The notes under the pieces are model-generated. The model had not been told where the DNA came from. It searched no databases and saw only the letters and a list, made by a program, of their open reading frames with translations. 36,061 bases of DNA, from assembly GCA_022767925.1 (NCBI GenBank), contig JALENG010000059.1:1-36061 (forward strand). The letters run 5' to 3'. This document shows, piece by piece, positions 8,212 to 15,987 of the stretch. The number at the start of each line of letters is the position of its first letter. Position 1 is the first letter of the stretch. This DNA is from Clostridia bacterium (GTDB lineage Bacteria; Bacillota; Clostridia; Oscillospirales; Acutalibacteraceae). The position numbers and the translations under genes are program-made.

Positions 8212-9169
8212 ACTGTATGCTCCTTCCGTAGAAAGCGACTCGTTTGTCGATTTCCGTATAATCGATTTCCCCGGTCTCGAGGAAATGCTGTACCGTCTTC
8301 ATATCCGGAATCCCGGCGCGCCCGCCCTGGCGGGTAACCTTGATGGAAGAAACCGCGTTGCCGAAGCGGCAGATCTCCTTCACGCTCCAGCCCTGCAGCA
8401 TTCCGGCCAGGAAAGCCCCGTGGAACACGTCTCCCGCGCCCACCGTATCAATCACCGGCACGTCAAAGGTCGGCATGACGAAGTATCCTTCGTTCGAAAG
8501 CCCGACGCAGCCCTTGCCGCCCAGGGTGAAGACCACGATCTGCGGCCCCATCTCCTGCACCTTCCGGCAGTTCTTCTCGTAATCCTCATCATTCGGGAAC
8601 AAAGCGTTGTACACAAACTCCGATCCCACGAAAATGTCGATCAGTCCGATATTCTCCATCAGCGCTTCGCTGTAGTTATCGGCGTCGATAAAGATTTTCG
8701 CACCGGCCTCTTTCGCCTTTTTCGCACAGGCGACGGCCAGAGGGGAGAGATTGGATACAAAGAAGTACTCGCATCCGGTCACGATGTCCCCGTCGATTTC
8801 CTCCAGCGTGGGCAGCTGGGCCGTACCGGCGTTATAGACGATGCTGCGGCCACGGGTCTCCTTATCGCTGATGACGATGGACAGCGAGGTGGTCTTCCCC
8901 TGCTGCACCTGCATCCCCGACACGTCAATCCCATGGGCCTTGAAATCCTCGATACAGAATTTGCCATAGTTATCCTCGCCCACGGCGCCCATAATGGCAC
9001 ATTTTGCCCCCAGACGGGCCGCCGCCACCATGCCGGTGGCCACCTTGCCGCCGCCCTGCCAGCTGGCCGAATTTACCTGTTGGCCGCCGTTGGGCTTGGG
9101 GAACTGATCCACCGAAAGGGCCAGATCAATGCACGGCATATCAATGCCGGCTACCTGAAACTTTTTCAT
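8204..9169 (-). CDS. PfkB-family carbohydrate kinase
   Basis: 321 residues from the ATG at 9169 (GGAGG upstream). A longer frame upstream has no ribosome site and would overlap the aldolase gene. It has the ribokinase-fold substrate loop GGGKVATGMVAAARLG (39-54) and the anion-hole/catalytic motif DTVGAGDVFHGAF (241-253), with Asp247 as base. Role: ATP-dependent phosphorylation of the sugar made by the isomerase next door, probably a ketose, to give the aldolase substrate. It sits between the aldolase (25-base gap) and the isomerase (8-base overlap). Whether C1 or C6 is phosphorylated cannot be decided. Confidence 0.92.
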   Translation of the reverse strand: MKKFQVAGIDMPCIDLALSVDQFPKPNGGQQVNSASWQGGGKVATGMVAAARLGAKCAIMGAVGEDNYGKFCIEDFKAHGIDVSGMQVQQGKTTSLSIVISDKETRGRSIVYNAGTAQLPTLEEIDGDIVTGCEYFFVSNLSPLAVACAKKAKEAGAKIFIDADNYSEALMENIGLIDIFVGSEFVYNALFPNDEDYEKNCRKVQEMGPQIVVFTLGGKGCVGLSNEGYFVMPTFDVPVIDTVGAGDVFHGAFLAGMLQGWSVKEICRFGNAVSSIKVTRQGGRAGIPDMKTVQHFLETGEIDYTEIDKRVAFYGRSIQYV

Positions 9170-9194
9170 CACGATTCCTCCGAAATGCCCCTTT

Positions 9195-10061
9195 TTACAG
9201 AGAGAACTTGTTGGGGTTAAGCAGCTGCATCTTGCTGCGGACAAAATCGACAGCGCCCTGCTCAGCATCGGAGAGATACGCGATCATATTGCCGCTGTTC
9301 TTCTTCTCCAGATCGATTACTTCGCAGGCGCTGCGGTAGCAGGCACGGAAGTACTCGGTGGCAATGTTGAATTTGCTCATGCCCAGGCGAACCGCTTCCT
9401 GCAGCTGTTCGTGGGGGATATCCGAGCAGCCGTGCATAACCAGCGGCACCGAAACCGCCTTGCGCAGAGCCTTGATCCGGTCGAAGTCCAGGTTCGGCGT
9501 TACTTTATAGGCGCCATGGGCATTGCCGACGGCCACTGCCAGGCTGCCGCAGCCGGTCTTCTCCACAAATTCTGCTGCCTGGGCCACATTGGTGTAGTGA
9601 TCGGAGTTGGTGATGTCGTCAATCGAGCTGCCGCTTCCCACATGGCCGAGCTCCGCTTCGATATCCACGCCGAATACGCGGGCCACATCGGCAACCGACT
9701 TGGTCAAGGCCACGTTCTCTTCATACGGCAGGGCCGAGCCATCCACCATCACGGAGGGAAATCCCTTCTTGATGCCCGTTACGGCGATGTCATAGCTCCA
9801 GGAATGATCCAGATGAACGGCGATCGGCACTTCGCTCTCCTGGGCAAACTGCTTTGCGATGGAGGCAATATGTCCCATATCGATATAATGGGTCATCACA
9901 TCAAAGCCGGGCCAGAACTGAATAATCAGCGGCACACGCTCCTGATTGGCGGCGGCTACCGCCCACTTGATGGTCTCATAGTTGGCAACATTGATCGCGG
10001 CAACACCATAGTGATTTTCCGTTGCATGGGTCAACACGTCATGTACAGATACTAACGGCAT
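9195..10061 (-). CDS. Class II ketose-bisphosphate/ketose-phosphate aldolase
   Basis: 288 residues from the ATG at 10061 (AAGGAG, 6-base spacer). The in-frame start further upstream lacks a ribosome site. It shows the class II aldolase motifs: AVHLDH (81-86; catalytic Asp85, metal His86), DGSALPYEEN (108-117), ELGHVGSG, GNAHGAY (179-185; His182) and MHGCSD (209-214; His210). Zinc-dependent cleavage of a ketose phosphate to DHAP plus an aldehyde is expected. It is the first gene of the operon, with a perfect sigma-A promoter. The kinase and isomerase follow, giving a complete three-step route. Tagatose-bisphosphate, fructose-bisphosphate or a ketose-1-phosphate are all possible substrates. Confidence 0.92.
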   Translation of the reverse strand: MPLVSVHDVLTHATENHYGVAAINVANYETIKWAVAAANQERVPLIIQFWPGFDVMTHYIDMGHIASIAKQFAQESEVPIAVHLDHSWSYDIAVTGIKKGFPSVMVDGSALPYEENVALTKSVADVARVFGVDIEAELGHVGSGSSIDDITNSDHYTNVAQAAEFVEKTGCGSLAVAVGNAHGAYKVTPNLDFDRIKALRKAVSVPLVMHGCSDIPHEQLQEAVRLGMSKFNIATEYFRACYRSACEVIDLEKKNSGNMIAYLSDAEQGAVDFVRSKMQLLNPNKFSL

Positions 10062-10139
10062 AATTCGCTCCTTCTTTCTCTTTATGTCCTTCTGCATTTC
10101 GTCTGCCGCCCAGACAGGCGGCCTTCTTTAACAATTCCG

Positions 10140-10168
10140 ATTATAAACGACTTCATCTTGTTTGTCAA
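10140..10168 (-). promoter_or_regulatory. Sigma-A promoter of the aldolase operon
   Basis: Minus strand TTGACA (10163-10168), 17-base spacer, TATAAT (10140-10145): a consensus promoter about 80 bases before the aldolase start. Confidence 0.9.
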
Positions 10169-10186
10169 CATAATTTGAAAACAAAG
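10157..10186. promoter_or_regulatory. Candidate ROK-repressor operator over the aldolase -35 box
   Basis: CTTGTTTGTCAA (10157-10168) and TTGAAAACAAAG (10175-10186) form an inverted repeat matching at 9 of 12 positions around a 6-base centre. The left arm contains the -35 element. Its position and the divergent ROK gene suggest repression. TTTGTTT/AAACAAA half sites resemble those of XylR-type ROK repressors. Confidence 0.5.
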
Positions 10187-10243
10187 ATACGCCTTTTCTT
10201 TTGTGCAGGAGGACGGAACCGCCCTTTACCGGTCAAAAACTAT

Positions 10244-10270
10244 GGGGAAAAGTGCCCTCTTTCCCCTTTT
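10244..10270 (+). terminator. Terminator-like hairpin upstream of the ROK promoter
   Basis: GGGGAAA (10244-10250) and TTTCCCC (10260-10266) enclose a 9-base loop, followed by five T. No plus-strand gene lies upstream. It may end a short transcript started between the divergent promoters, or insulate the ROK promoter. Confidence 0.45.
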
Positions 10271-10285
10271 TATCCGGTTTTTTGG

Positions 10286-10315
10286 TTGACAAATCTCTGC
10301 GTTTCGTAGGATAAT
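10286..10315 (+). promoter_or_regulatory. Sigma-A promoter of the ROK regulator
   Basis: TTGACA (10286-10291), 18-base spacer, GATAAT (10310-10315), about 84 bases before the ROK start codon. Confidence 0.75.
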
Positions 10316-10398
10316 AAAAAAATAAAAGAAATTTTCCTGCCGGGTGCCGTGGATTTTTCCGGCAGTTGATCCGTTTTTTCATAAGGAGATGACGTTGG

Positions 10399-11661
10399 AT
10401 GAGTGCCGAATGCATCATGGGTCCCAAGCGCAAAAGCAGCAAGCCGCGCAATATCAAGTACAACAATCAGAAGCTGGTTCTGTCCCTGTTTCGCTATGCC
10501 GAGCGCATCTCTGTCAGTGAGATTGCCGAGCAGGCGGGCCTGAGCAAGACCACCATCACCAAAATTGTGGGGGATTTTCTGGAAAAGGGCCTGATTGTTT
10601 CGGCCGGGAAGGGCGAGAGCACCGAAGAGGGCGGCAAAAAGCCGGAGCTTTTTTCCTTTAACCCCACCTATCAGTATTCGCTGGTTGTCAATTTGATCCG
10701 CAGCTGCGCTTCCGTCTTTCTCATGGATCTGACCTCGCATCTGATTGATCAGATTCAGCTGCGCGACTCCATTGTGCCCGAGGATTACGGCGGCATGGTT
10801 CAGCTGGCGGCCCATGCCATCCGGGATCTGCTGAAAAACAGCGGGCTGGATCTGTCCCGGATCAGCGGGATTATTGTGATGGGCGACGGCATCCTGGATG
10901 TGAAAAACGGTACCATCCGCTATTCGGTCCACCACCAGTGGCCGCGGAATCTGCCCATCTGCCAGGATCTGGCCCGGGCGCTGCAGACCGACGTTCCGGT
11001 TTATATCGAGAATAATTCCGCTCTGGTCGGGTATTCCGACCTGTTGGATCCGGAAAACCAGCCCTTTAATACCATCGTGCATCTGACCGTCGGGGCCCAT
11101 ACCGGCGGCTGTGTGCTGAAAAAGCACGAACTGGTCCACGGCTTTAACGGATTTATGGGGGAGTTTGGCCATATCATCGTCGATCCCCACTCCAATCTGA
11201 CATGCATGTGCGGCTCCAAGGGCTGCTTCGAGGTGATGGCCGCCCCGCGCAATGTGTTCCGCAATGCGGAGAGCTGGAAGGATGAATATCCAGATTCCCC
11301 GGTCACCGAGGCCCTGCACAACGGGGATCTGACCATGCAGGTGATTTTCGACGCCTCGAATCTCGGGGATACGTTTGCCTGCCGCCTGATGGACGAGGTA
11401 ATCCGCTGGTTCTGTGTGCTGATCCGCACGATCATGATTGCCAACGACCCGGAAAAGATCATTATTGGCGGCGAATACCAGCATGCGGGCCGCTATTTCC
11501 TGGAGACCCTGCGCAGCATGGTCGCCTCAACCCCGTTCTTCCGCACCGGTGCGGATCTGCCCATTGCCTACGCCAAGGATTCCCGCGAGATTGCCTACCT
11601 GACCGGTGCTTCGTACTACCTGTGCCGCAAATATATTGATAATGACCATCTGTACGACTGA
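10399..11661 (+). CDS. ROK-family transcriptional regulator (XylR/NagC type)
   Basis: 420 residues, with AAGGAG upstream. A winged helix occupies about residues 20-85 (VSEIAEQAGLSKTTITKIVGDFLEKGLI), followed by a ROK sugar-kinase fold. The ROK zinc motif CMCGSKGCFE is intact near residues 271-280. The phosphate-binding glycines (VGAHTGGC) are partly kept. The kinase catalytic aspartate is replaced: family kinases have ENDAN, here ENNSA. That is expected for a regulator that binds sugar without phosphorylating it. It is divergent from the aldolase operon and probably represses it until its sugar or sugar phosphate appears. Residues before about 15 are basic and may be a tail. Confidence 0.92.
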   Translation: MSAECIMGPKRKSSKPRNIKYNNQKLVLSLFRYAERISVSEIAEQAGLSKTTITKIVGDFLEKGLIVSAGKGESTEEGGKKPELFSFNPTYQYSLVVNLIRSCASVFLMDLTSHLIDQIQLRDSIVPEDYGGMVQLAAHAIRDLLKNSGLDLSRISGIIVMGDGILDVKNGTIRYSVHHQWPRNLPICQDLARALQTDVPVYIENNSALVGYSDLLDPENQPFNTIVHLTVGAHTGGCVLKKHELVHGFNGFMGEFGHIIVDPHSNLTCMCGSKGCFEVMAAPRNVFRNAESWKDEYPDSPVTEALHNGDLTMQVIFDASNLGDTFACRLMDEVIRWFCVLIRTIMIANDPEKIIIGGEYQHAGRYFLETLRSMVASTPFFRTGADLPIAYAKDSREIAYLTGASYYLCRKYIDNDHLYD

Positions 11662-11680
11662 GCCGCTTTTGTGTACAGAA

Positions 11681-11723
11681 AAGGCCCCGATCCCATTAAA
11701 AAACGGGATCGGGGCCTTCTTTT
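11681..11723. terminator. Bidirectional intrinsic terminator (ROK gene / flavodoxin-like gene)
   Basis: AAGGCCCCGATCCC (11681-11694) pairs perfectly with GGGATCGGGGCCTT (11705-11718) around 10 bases. T-runs follow on the plus strand and, more weakly, on the minus strand. Confidence 0.88.
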
Positions 11724-11759
11724 TGGGCTTTTTCCGGATGGGTTTGTCAGACCAGTTTA

Positions 11760-12185
11760 TCAGGCGAGCTCATCACTCTTACAGATTTCATTGCTCCAGG
11801 CGATAGCCTTGTCGATATCCTCCTGGGTGGGAGCCCCCTTGGAGAACAGGCCGCACTTTACGTTCAGCTGCAGAATGTTGCTCATCACATGAACGCCGTG
11901 GTCCTCAATGGTCTTTTTCAGGGAATCAATGGCGGAGGTACCGGCATTAGTCAGGCAGTAGAACGCCACGTTCTTCGTGCGGGACGGGTCCAGATCCTTA
12001 CAGAAGCTGACCACCGGCGCCGCCAGGCTGGTACCTTTTACCACACCGACGAACACGACGCGCTCACCCTCGCAGGGATACGCGGGGGGCAGCTGATCAC
12101 ATACACACGCATGTACACGACCGATTTCCGCCGCAATTTCATTGACGCGGCCGCCTTTGGAATAATGAAGAGACTTGGTTTTCAT
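11760..12185 (-). CDS. Flavodoxin-like family protein
   Basis: 141 residues from the ATG at 12185 (GAGAGG upstream); a GTG three codons earlier is less well placed. The opening SLHYSKGGRVNEIAAEIG, the central VVFVGVV strand and NVAFYCLTNAG are those of short flavodoxin-fold proteins found in anaerobic Firmicutes. The phosphate loop reads YSKGG rather than a classical TGNT, so FMN binding is uncertain. The Cys cluster near residues 30-42 (VCDQLPPAYPC) is typical of this subgroup. It is a single-gene unit between two terminator regions. Its role, presumably electron transfer or a redox response, is not known. Confidence 0.75.
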   Translation of the reverse strand: MKTKSLHYSKGGRVNEIAAEIGRVHACVCDQLPPAYPCEGERVVFVGVVKGTSLAAPVVSFCKDLDPSRTKNVAFYCLTNAGTSAIDSLKKTIEDHGVHVMSNILQLNVKCGLFSKGAPTQEDIDKAIAWSNEICKSDELA

Positions 12186-12203
12186 ACGATACACACCTCT
12201 CGG

Positions 12204-12240
12204 AATAATAAGTTAGAAATAAATTATTATTAGTATAGCA
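12204..12240 (-). promoter_or_regulatory. Extended -10 promoter and AT-rich inverted repeat before the flavodoxin-like gene
   Basis: Minus strand TGCTATACT (12232-12240) is an extended -10 without a good -35. AATAATAA (12204-12211) and TTATTATT (12224-12231) form an inverted repeat just downstream, a possible operator. Confidence 0.5.
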
Positions 12241-12328
12241 TATCCGTACGAAGAAATCTCTTCGCAAATGTGAAAAATCCGTTATATTTTTTTGATGATA
12301 TTGCCCTACATGGTATCAATATTCCCTG

Positions 12329-12637
12329 CTATTCTCTCTCTTCTACCCAAAAATCGACGGCATGACGGCTTTCCCGGATGGATTTGCAGAAGGCCGATAC
12401 CTTCTTGTGCTCCGGGTGCTGCAGATAATTCCGCAGCGCGGTTTCATCGGCAAAATCCATCAGCAGAACGGCATCGCAGTTTCTGTCATTCTCTTTCATC
12501 TGTTTTCCAAACTGCATGGACAGGATGCCCGGCACGCAGTCCGTAAGGCTGAGCAGCCCTTTCCGAAAGGTCTCGATGTTCTCCTCTTTATCGGGCCCCT
12601 CTTTAAATTTCCACATCACAATATGCCGCAGAATCAT
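12329..12637 (-). CDS. Dabb-family (stress-responsive alpha/beta barrel) protein
   Basis: 102 residues covering one complete Dabb domain: MILRHIVMWKFKEG at the start, then a helix (NIETFRKGLLSL), the LMDFADETALRNYLQHPEHKKV segment, and a closing VDFWVEE strand. These ferredoxin-like proteins dimerise into a barrel. They occur as small partners or enzymes beside sugar and polyol oxidoreductases. AAGGAGG ribosome site. It lies 65 bases after the oxidoreductase gene but beyond a terminator hairpin, so it would be transcribed by readthrough at a lower level. No promoter of its own is visible. Confidence 0.88.
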   Translation of the reverse strand: MILRHIVMWKFKEGPDKEENIETFRKGLLSLTDCVPGILSMQFGKQMKENDRNCDAVLLMDFADETALRNYLQHPEHKKVSAFCKSIRESRHAVDFWVEERE

Positions 12638-12660
12638 ACTTTTTCCTCCTTGAAAAAACA

Positions 12661-12692
12661 GAAAAGGGCCGCCGTTTGCAGCAGCCCTTTTC
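12661..12692 (-). terminator. Hairpin terminator between the oxidoreductase operon and the Dabb gene
   Basis: GAAAAGGGC (12661-12669) pairs with GCCCTTTTC (12684-12692). TGTTTTTTC follows on the minus strand. It may be partial, allowing readthrough into the Dabb gene. Confidence 0.7.
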
Positions 12693-12702
12693 CCTTTTGT
12701 TT

Positions 12703-13761
12703 TTAGAAAATATCGGTAACAACCGTATGAGTCTCGCTGGAACGGAAGATCGCTTCCATCAGCTTCATATCGCGCATCATCTCGTCATGGCGGATCAGCT
12801 GCTCTTCCTCACCGCGAGAGGCTTTCACCACATTGCGGTAGAAGTCGCGCACATCGGATTCCACGCGGGGCAGCGGATATCTCTTGATGGTCTCCTCCGT
12901 ACGGGGGGCCATGGTCTTGGTCAGGCCGGCCGCCGTAACAATCGGAACGGCGTCGCGCTTCTCCCAATCGGATACCATCACGATCTCGCCGCTGCAATCC
13001 CAGTCGCGGATGACCGCCGTGCCGTTTTCGCCCTGCATATACCAACGGGGCAGGTTGATAAAGTTGCTGGTACCCACTTCCACCTGCACATTCAGGTCAT
13101 CCTCAAAGCCCAAAATGACCTTAAACCCATCATCCACATTCTCATTGGTGACATAGGTCAGGTTGGCATAGACGCGCAGCAGCGGCTTTTTGACCATCTG
13201 CATGATCTGGTCCAGAATGTGAATGCCCCAGTCGAGCACCATCCCGCCGCCATGCTCTTTCGTATTGCGCCAGTCACCGGGGATTCCGCGGGAACCATGC
13301 ACACGGGATTCAATATTGAACACCGGGCCCAGGGTGCCCTCTTCATAGATCTTCTTCATGATCAGGAAGTCCTCGTCCCAGCGGCGGTTCTGGTGTACGG
13401 TGAAGATCACGTGGTTCTTGTTTGCCTCGTCGATCATCTCCTGCAGCAGCTGGCTGCTCAGGGTGACGGGCTTCTCGCTGACCACATTCTTGCCATGGCG
13501 CATGGCGTCGATGCAGACCTCGTGGTGCATATCGTTGGGGATGGCCACTGTCACCAGATCAATCGAGGGATCGCTGAGCAGTTCTTCCCGCGAAGCATAC
13601 GCATGTACACCCGCTTCTTCCGCCGCCTGGTTGCGCTCGGGCTTGATATCATACACGCCGCGCAGCTCGATGCCTTCGTCCTTCAGGGAGAGCAGCTTTT
13701 TCACATGCCAGCCACCCATGCCGCCGTAGCCGATAACGGCTACGCCAAATTTCTTGTCCAT
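12703..13761 (-). CDS. Gfo/Idh/MocA-family NAD(P)-dependent oxidoreductase
   Basis: 352 residues. The Rossmann dinucleotide motif is GYGGMGGWH (11-19). The family EKP motif is at 96-98 (SEKPV). The catalytic/substrate strand is GGGMVLDWGIHILDQ (171-185), with Asp177 and His181 in the usual D-x3-H positions. It should oxidise or reduce a sugar, polyol or glycoside hydroxyl, often at C3. It differs clearly from the second family member at 14842-15927, so the two likely act on different substrates or on successive steps. It starts with AAAGGAGG, 70 bases after the isomerase/epimerase gene, in the LacI-led operon. Confidence 0.92.
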   Translation of the reverse strand: MDKKFGVAVIGYGGMGGWHVKKLLSLKDEGIELRGVYDIKPERNQAAEEAGVHAYASREELLSDPSIDLVTVAIPNDMHHEVCIDAMRHGKNVVSEKPVTLSSQLLQEMIDEANKNHVIFTVHQNRRWDEDFLIMKKIYEEGTLGPVFNIESRVHGSRGIPGDWRNTKEHGGGMVLDWGIHILDQIMQMVKKPLLRVYANLTYVTNENVDDGFKVILGFEDDLNVQVEVGTSNFINLPRWYMQGENGTAVIRDWDCSGEIVMVSDWEKRDAVPIVTAAGLTKTMAPRTEETIKRYPLPRVESDVRDFYRNVVKASRGEEEQLIRHDEMMRDMKLMEAIFRSSETHTVVTDIF

Positions 13762-13781
13762 TTTTTATCCTCCTTTAATGA

Positions 13782-13799
13782 CCGCGCTTACCGGCGCGG
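13782..13799 (-). other. Intercistronic hairpin
   Basis: CCGCGC and GCGCGG surround a 6-base loop, without a T-run, in the gap between the TIM-barrel and oxidoreductase genes. It could affect mRNA stability. Confidence 0.4.
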
Positions 13800-13831
13800 G
13801 TTTGTGTCTCCTTCCGGATGGAACCCGGTTC

Positions 13832-14806
13832 TCAGGCCCACCACATATCCGTCATTTTATCCTCGAACGTCATAACTTCCTTCAGGAAGCTGACGGCCTT
13901 GGTCAGTCCCTCGTTCTGGCTCATCAGACTGTCCTCGTGCTCGATGGACATAACGTAATCATAGCCCACCAGGCGCAGGTTGCTGACGATATCCTTCCAG
14001 TAACGCATATCGTTGCCGTACCCCACGCTGCGGAAAATCCAGGAGCGGTGGATCTCGTCACTGTAATGCTGGGTATCCAGCACGCCGTTGACAGGGGTAT
14101 TGTACGGATCGATACGGGTATCCTTGGCGTGGAAATGGAACAGAGCGCCGGCCTTGCCGATTTCACGGATGCAGGCACAGGGATCCATCCCCTGCCAGAT
14201 CAGATGGCTGGGATCAAAGTTGGCGCCGATCTCCGGGCCGACCGCTTCCCGCAGCTTCAAAAGCGAGTGCGTATTATATACGCAGAAGCCGGGGTGCATC
14301 TCCAGCGCGATCTTGTTCACGCCGTGCTCTTTGGCAAACGCCACGAAGTTCTTCCAATAGGGGATCAGCACTTCGTTCCACTGCCACTCCAAAACCGCAC
14401 CGTAGTCATCCGGCCAGGCGCAGGTGACCCAGTTGGGGTATTTTGCCGTTTCGCAGTCGCCCGGGCAGCCGGAAAAGGTATTCAGGCAGTCGATCCCCAG
14501 CTTTTCCGCCAGCAGCACCGCGTTGTGCATATCGTCGTCGTACTTCTTCGCAATTTCCTTGTTGGGGTGGATGGGGTTGCCGTGGCAGCTCAGCGCGCTG
14601 ATCTGCATACCGTGGTCGGCAACGGTCTTTTTAAACTCCTCCAACTTGGCTTCATCGTTCAGAAGAATGGCCGGATCGGCATGGTCCTTTCCCGGATAAC
14701 CGCCACAGCCCACTTCGATCATCTGAATGCCCAGGGACTGGAAATAATCCAGCGCCTCGGGGAAGGGCTTATTCGCTACCACATTCGTGAGAACACCGAG
14801 TTTCAT
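13832..14806 (-). CDS. Sugar phosphate isomerase/epimerase (AP2Ec-type TIM barrel)
   Basis: 324 residues with the xylose-isomerase-like TIM barrel of the IolE/AP2Ec family. The metal ligands can be placed at Glu169 (ALEMHPG), Asp198 (NFDPSH), His224 or His226 (FHFHAKD) and Glu289 (SIEHED). Members isomerise, epimerise or dehydrate sugars and inositols. Some relatives cleave 3-keto-glycosides, including C-glycosides, in partnership with Gfo/Idh/MocA enzymes. That fits its place between two such oxidoreductases. It lies 35 bases after the upstream gene with a GGAAGG ribosome site. The exact substrate is not evident. Confidence 0.9.
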   Translation of the reverse strand: MKLGVLTNVVANKPFPEALDYFQSLGIQMIEVGCGGYPGKDHADPAILLNDEAKLEEFKKTVADHGMQISALSCHGNPIHPNKEIAKKYDDDMHNAVLLAEKLGIDCLNTFSGCPGDCETAKYPNWVTCAWPDDYGAVLEWQWNEVLIPYWKNFVAFAKEHGVNKIALEMHPGFCVYNTHSLLKLREAVGPEIGANFDPSHLIWQGMDPCACIREIGKAGALFHFHAKDTRIDPYNTPVNGVLDTQHYSDEIHRSWIFRSVGYGNDMRYWKDIVSNLRLVGYDYVMSIEHEDSLMSQNEGLTKAVSFLKEVMTFEDKMTDMWWA

Positions 14807-14841
14807 AATGAAAGCCTTCCTTTCTCTTTCCGTTTGCGGGA

Positions 14842-15927
14842 TCAGTCAAAATATACAGCCTTGCCGGTCTTGGCGGATTCGTAGATGGCCTCCAGAATCT
14901 TGGTGACCACGATGGCCTGCTCCGGCTTTACCACCACTTCGCCGCCGTTCTTCACAGCGTCAATCCACAGGCGGGCCTCGACCTCATTGGGCTTGGGAGC
15001 GTTGTCCGCATCAAAGAAGGCCACGCCCTTGCCGTCCAGTGCCGGCTCTTCCACAACCTGCTTGCCGTACTTTACCTTGTTGATGCGCACGCCGCCCTTC
15101 ATGTCCGCACCGGCCAGGGTGCCGCACAGCGAGGTTTTCGCTTCGTCCACATCCAGCGTATTCAGCGCCCAGCTGGATTCCAGCACGATGGTAGCACCGT
15201 TCTTCATCACAATATACCCGAAGGCCGAATCCTCCACTGTGAACTTCGTGGGATCCCAGTCGCCCCAGGCGTTGCCCGTATCGGTCTGATCCCCCAGCTT
15301 TTTGAACACGCTGCCCACGACCATTTTGGGCTCGTAATTATTCATCATCCACAGCGTCAGGTCCAGCGCATGGGTGCCGATGTCGATCAGCGGACCGCCG
15401 CCCTGCTCGTATTCATTCAGGAACACACCCCAGGTCGGAACGGCGCGGCGGCGGATGGCATGTGCTTTGGCATAATAGATCTCGCCCAGCTCGCCGGCCT
15501 CACAGGCCTTCTTCAGATACTGAGAGTCGGGACGGTACCGGTTCTGATAGCCGATGGTCAGCATTTTTCCCGTGCGGCGGGCGGCATCCAGCATTTTCTG
15601 AGCCTCTTCGGTGTTAATCGCCATGGGCTTTTCGCACATGACATGCTTGCCAGCCTCCAGAGCGTCCACTGTGATAAAGCTGTGTTCCCGGTTGGGAGTG
15701 CAGACATGAACCACCTCGATGGATTCATCCTTCAGCAGCTCTTTGTAATCCGTGTAATACTTGGCCCCGGGCACACCGAATTCCTCGGCGGCTTTTTTGG
15801 CGCGCTCTTCAATAATATCGCAGAAGGCCACCATCTCAACGTCTTCCATTTTCTTGAGGGCGGGCATGTGCTTGCTGTTGGCAATTCCGCCGCAGCCGAT
15901 AATGCCCAGCTTTACGATTCTTTCCAT
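14842..15927 (-). CDS. Gfo/Idh/MocA-family oxidoreductase
   Basis: 361 residues. The nucleotide-binding motif is GCGGIANSKH (11-20). The EKP motif is at 99-101 (CEKPMA). The segment IRRRAVPTWGVF (158-169) precedes GGGPLIDIGTHALDL (176-190), with Asp182 and His186. The RRRAVPTWG and GGGPLIDIGTHALDLTLW segments resemble, from memory, the subgroup that includes DgpA-like enzymes oxidising glycosides at C3; this needs a tree to confirm. AAAGGAGG ribosome site. It is the first enzyme gene after the LacI regulator (60-base gap), with the TIM-barrel gene 35 bases downstream. Confidence 0.92.
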   Translation of the reverse strand: MERIVKLGIIGCGGIANSKHMPALKKMEDVEMVAFCDIIEERAKKAAEEFGVPGAKYYTDYKELLKDESIEVVHVCTPNREHSFITVDALEAGKHVMCEKPMAINTEEAQKMLDAARRTGKMLTIGYQNRYRPDSQYLKKACEAGELGEIYYAKAHAIRRRAVPTWGVFLNEYEQGGGPLIDIGTHALDLTLWMMNNYEPKMVVGSVFKKLGDQTDTGNAWGDWDPTKFTVEDSAFGYIVMKNGATIVLESSWALNTLDVDEAKTSLCGTLAGADMKGGVRINKVKYGKQVVEEPALDGKGVAFFDADNAPKPNEVEARLWIDAVKNGGEVVVKPEQAIVVTKILEAIYESAKTGKAVYFD

Positions 15928-15987
15928 AGAAACTGATCCTCCTTTTATTTGACAGCCAAGGGGCCGTCTGTTGAAAAAGCCTTTCGG

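Noticed and set aside
9170..9268. N-terminal extension of the PfkB kinase
   Set aside because: It overlaps the aldolase gene and lacks a ribosome site, while ATG 9169 has GGAGG and fits the family.
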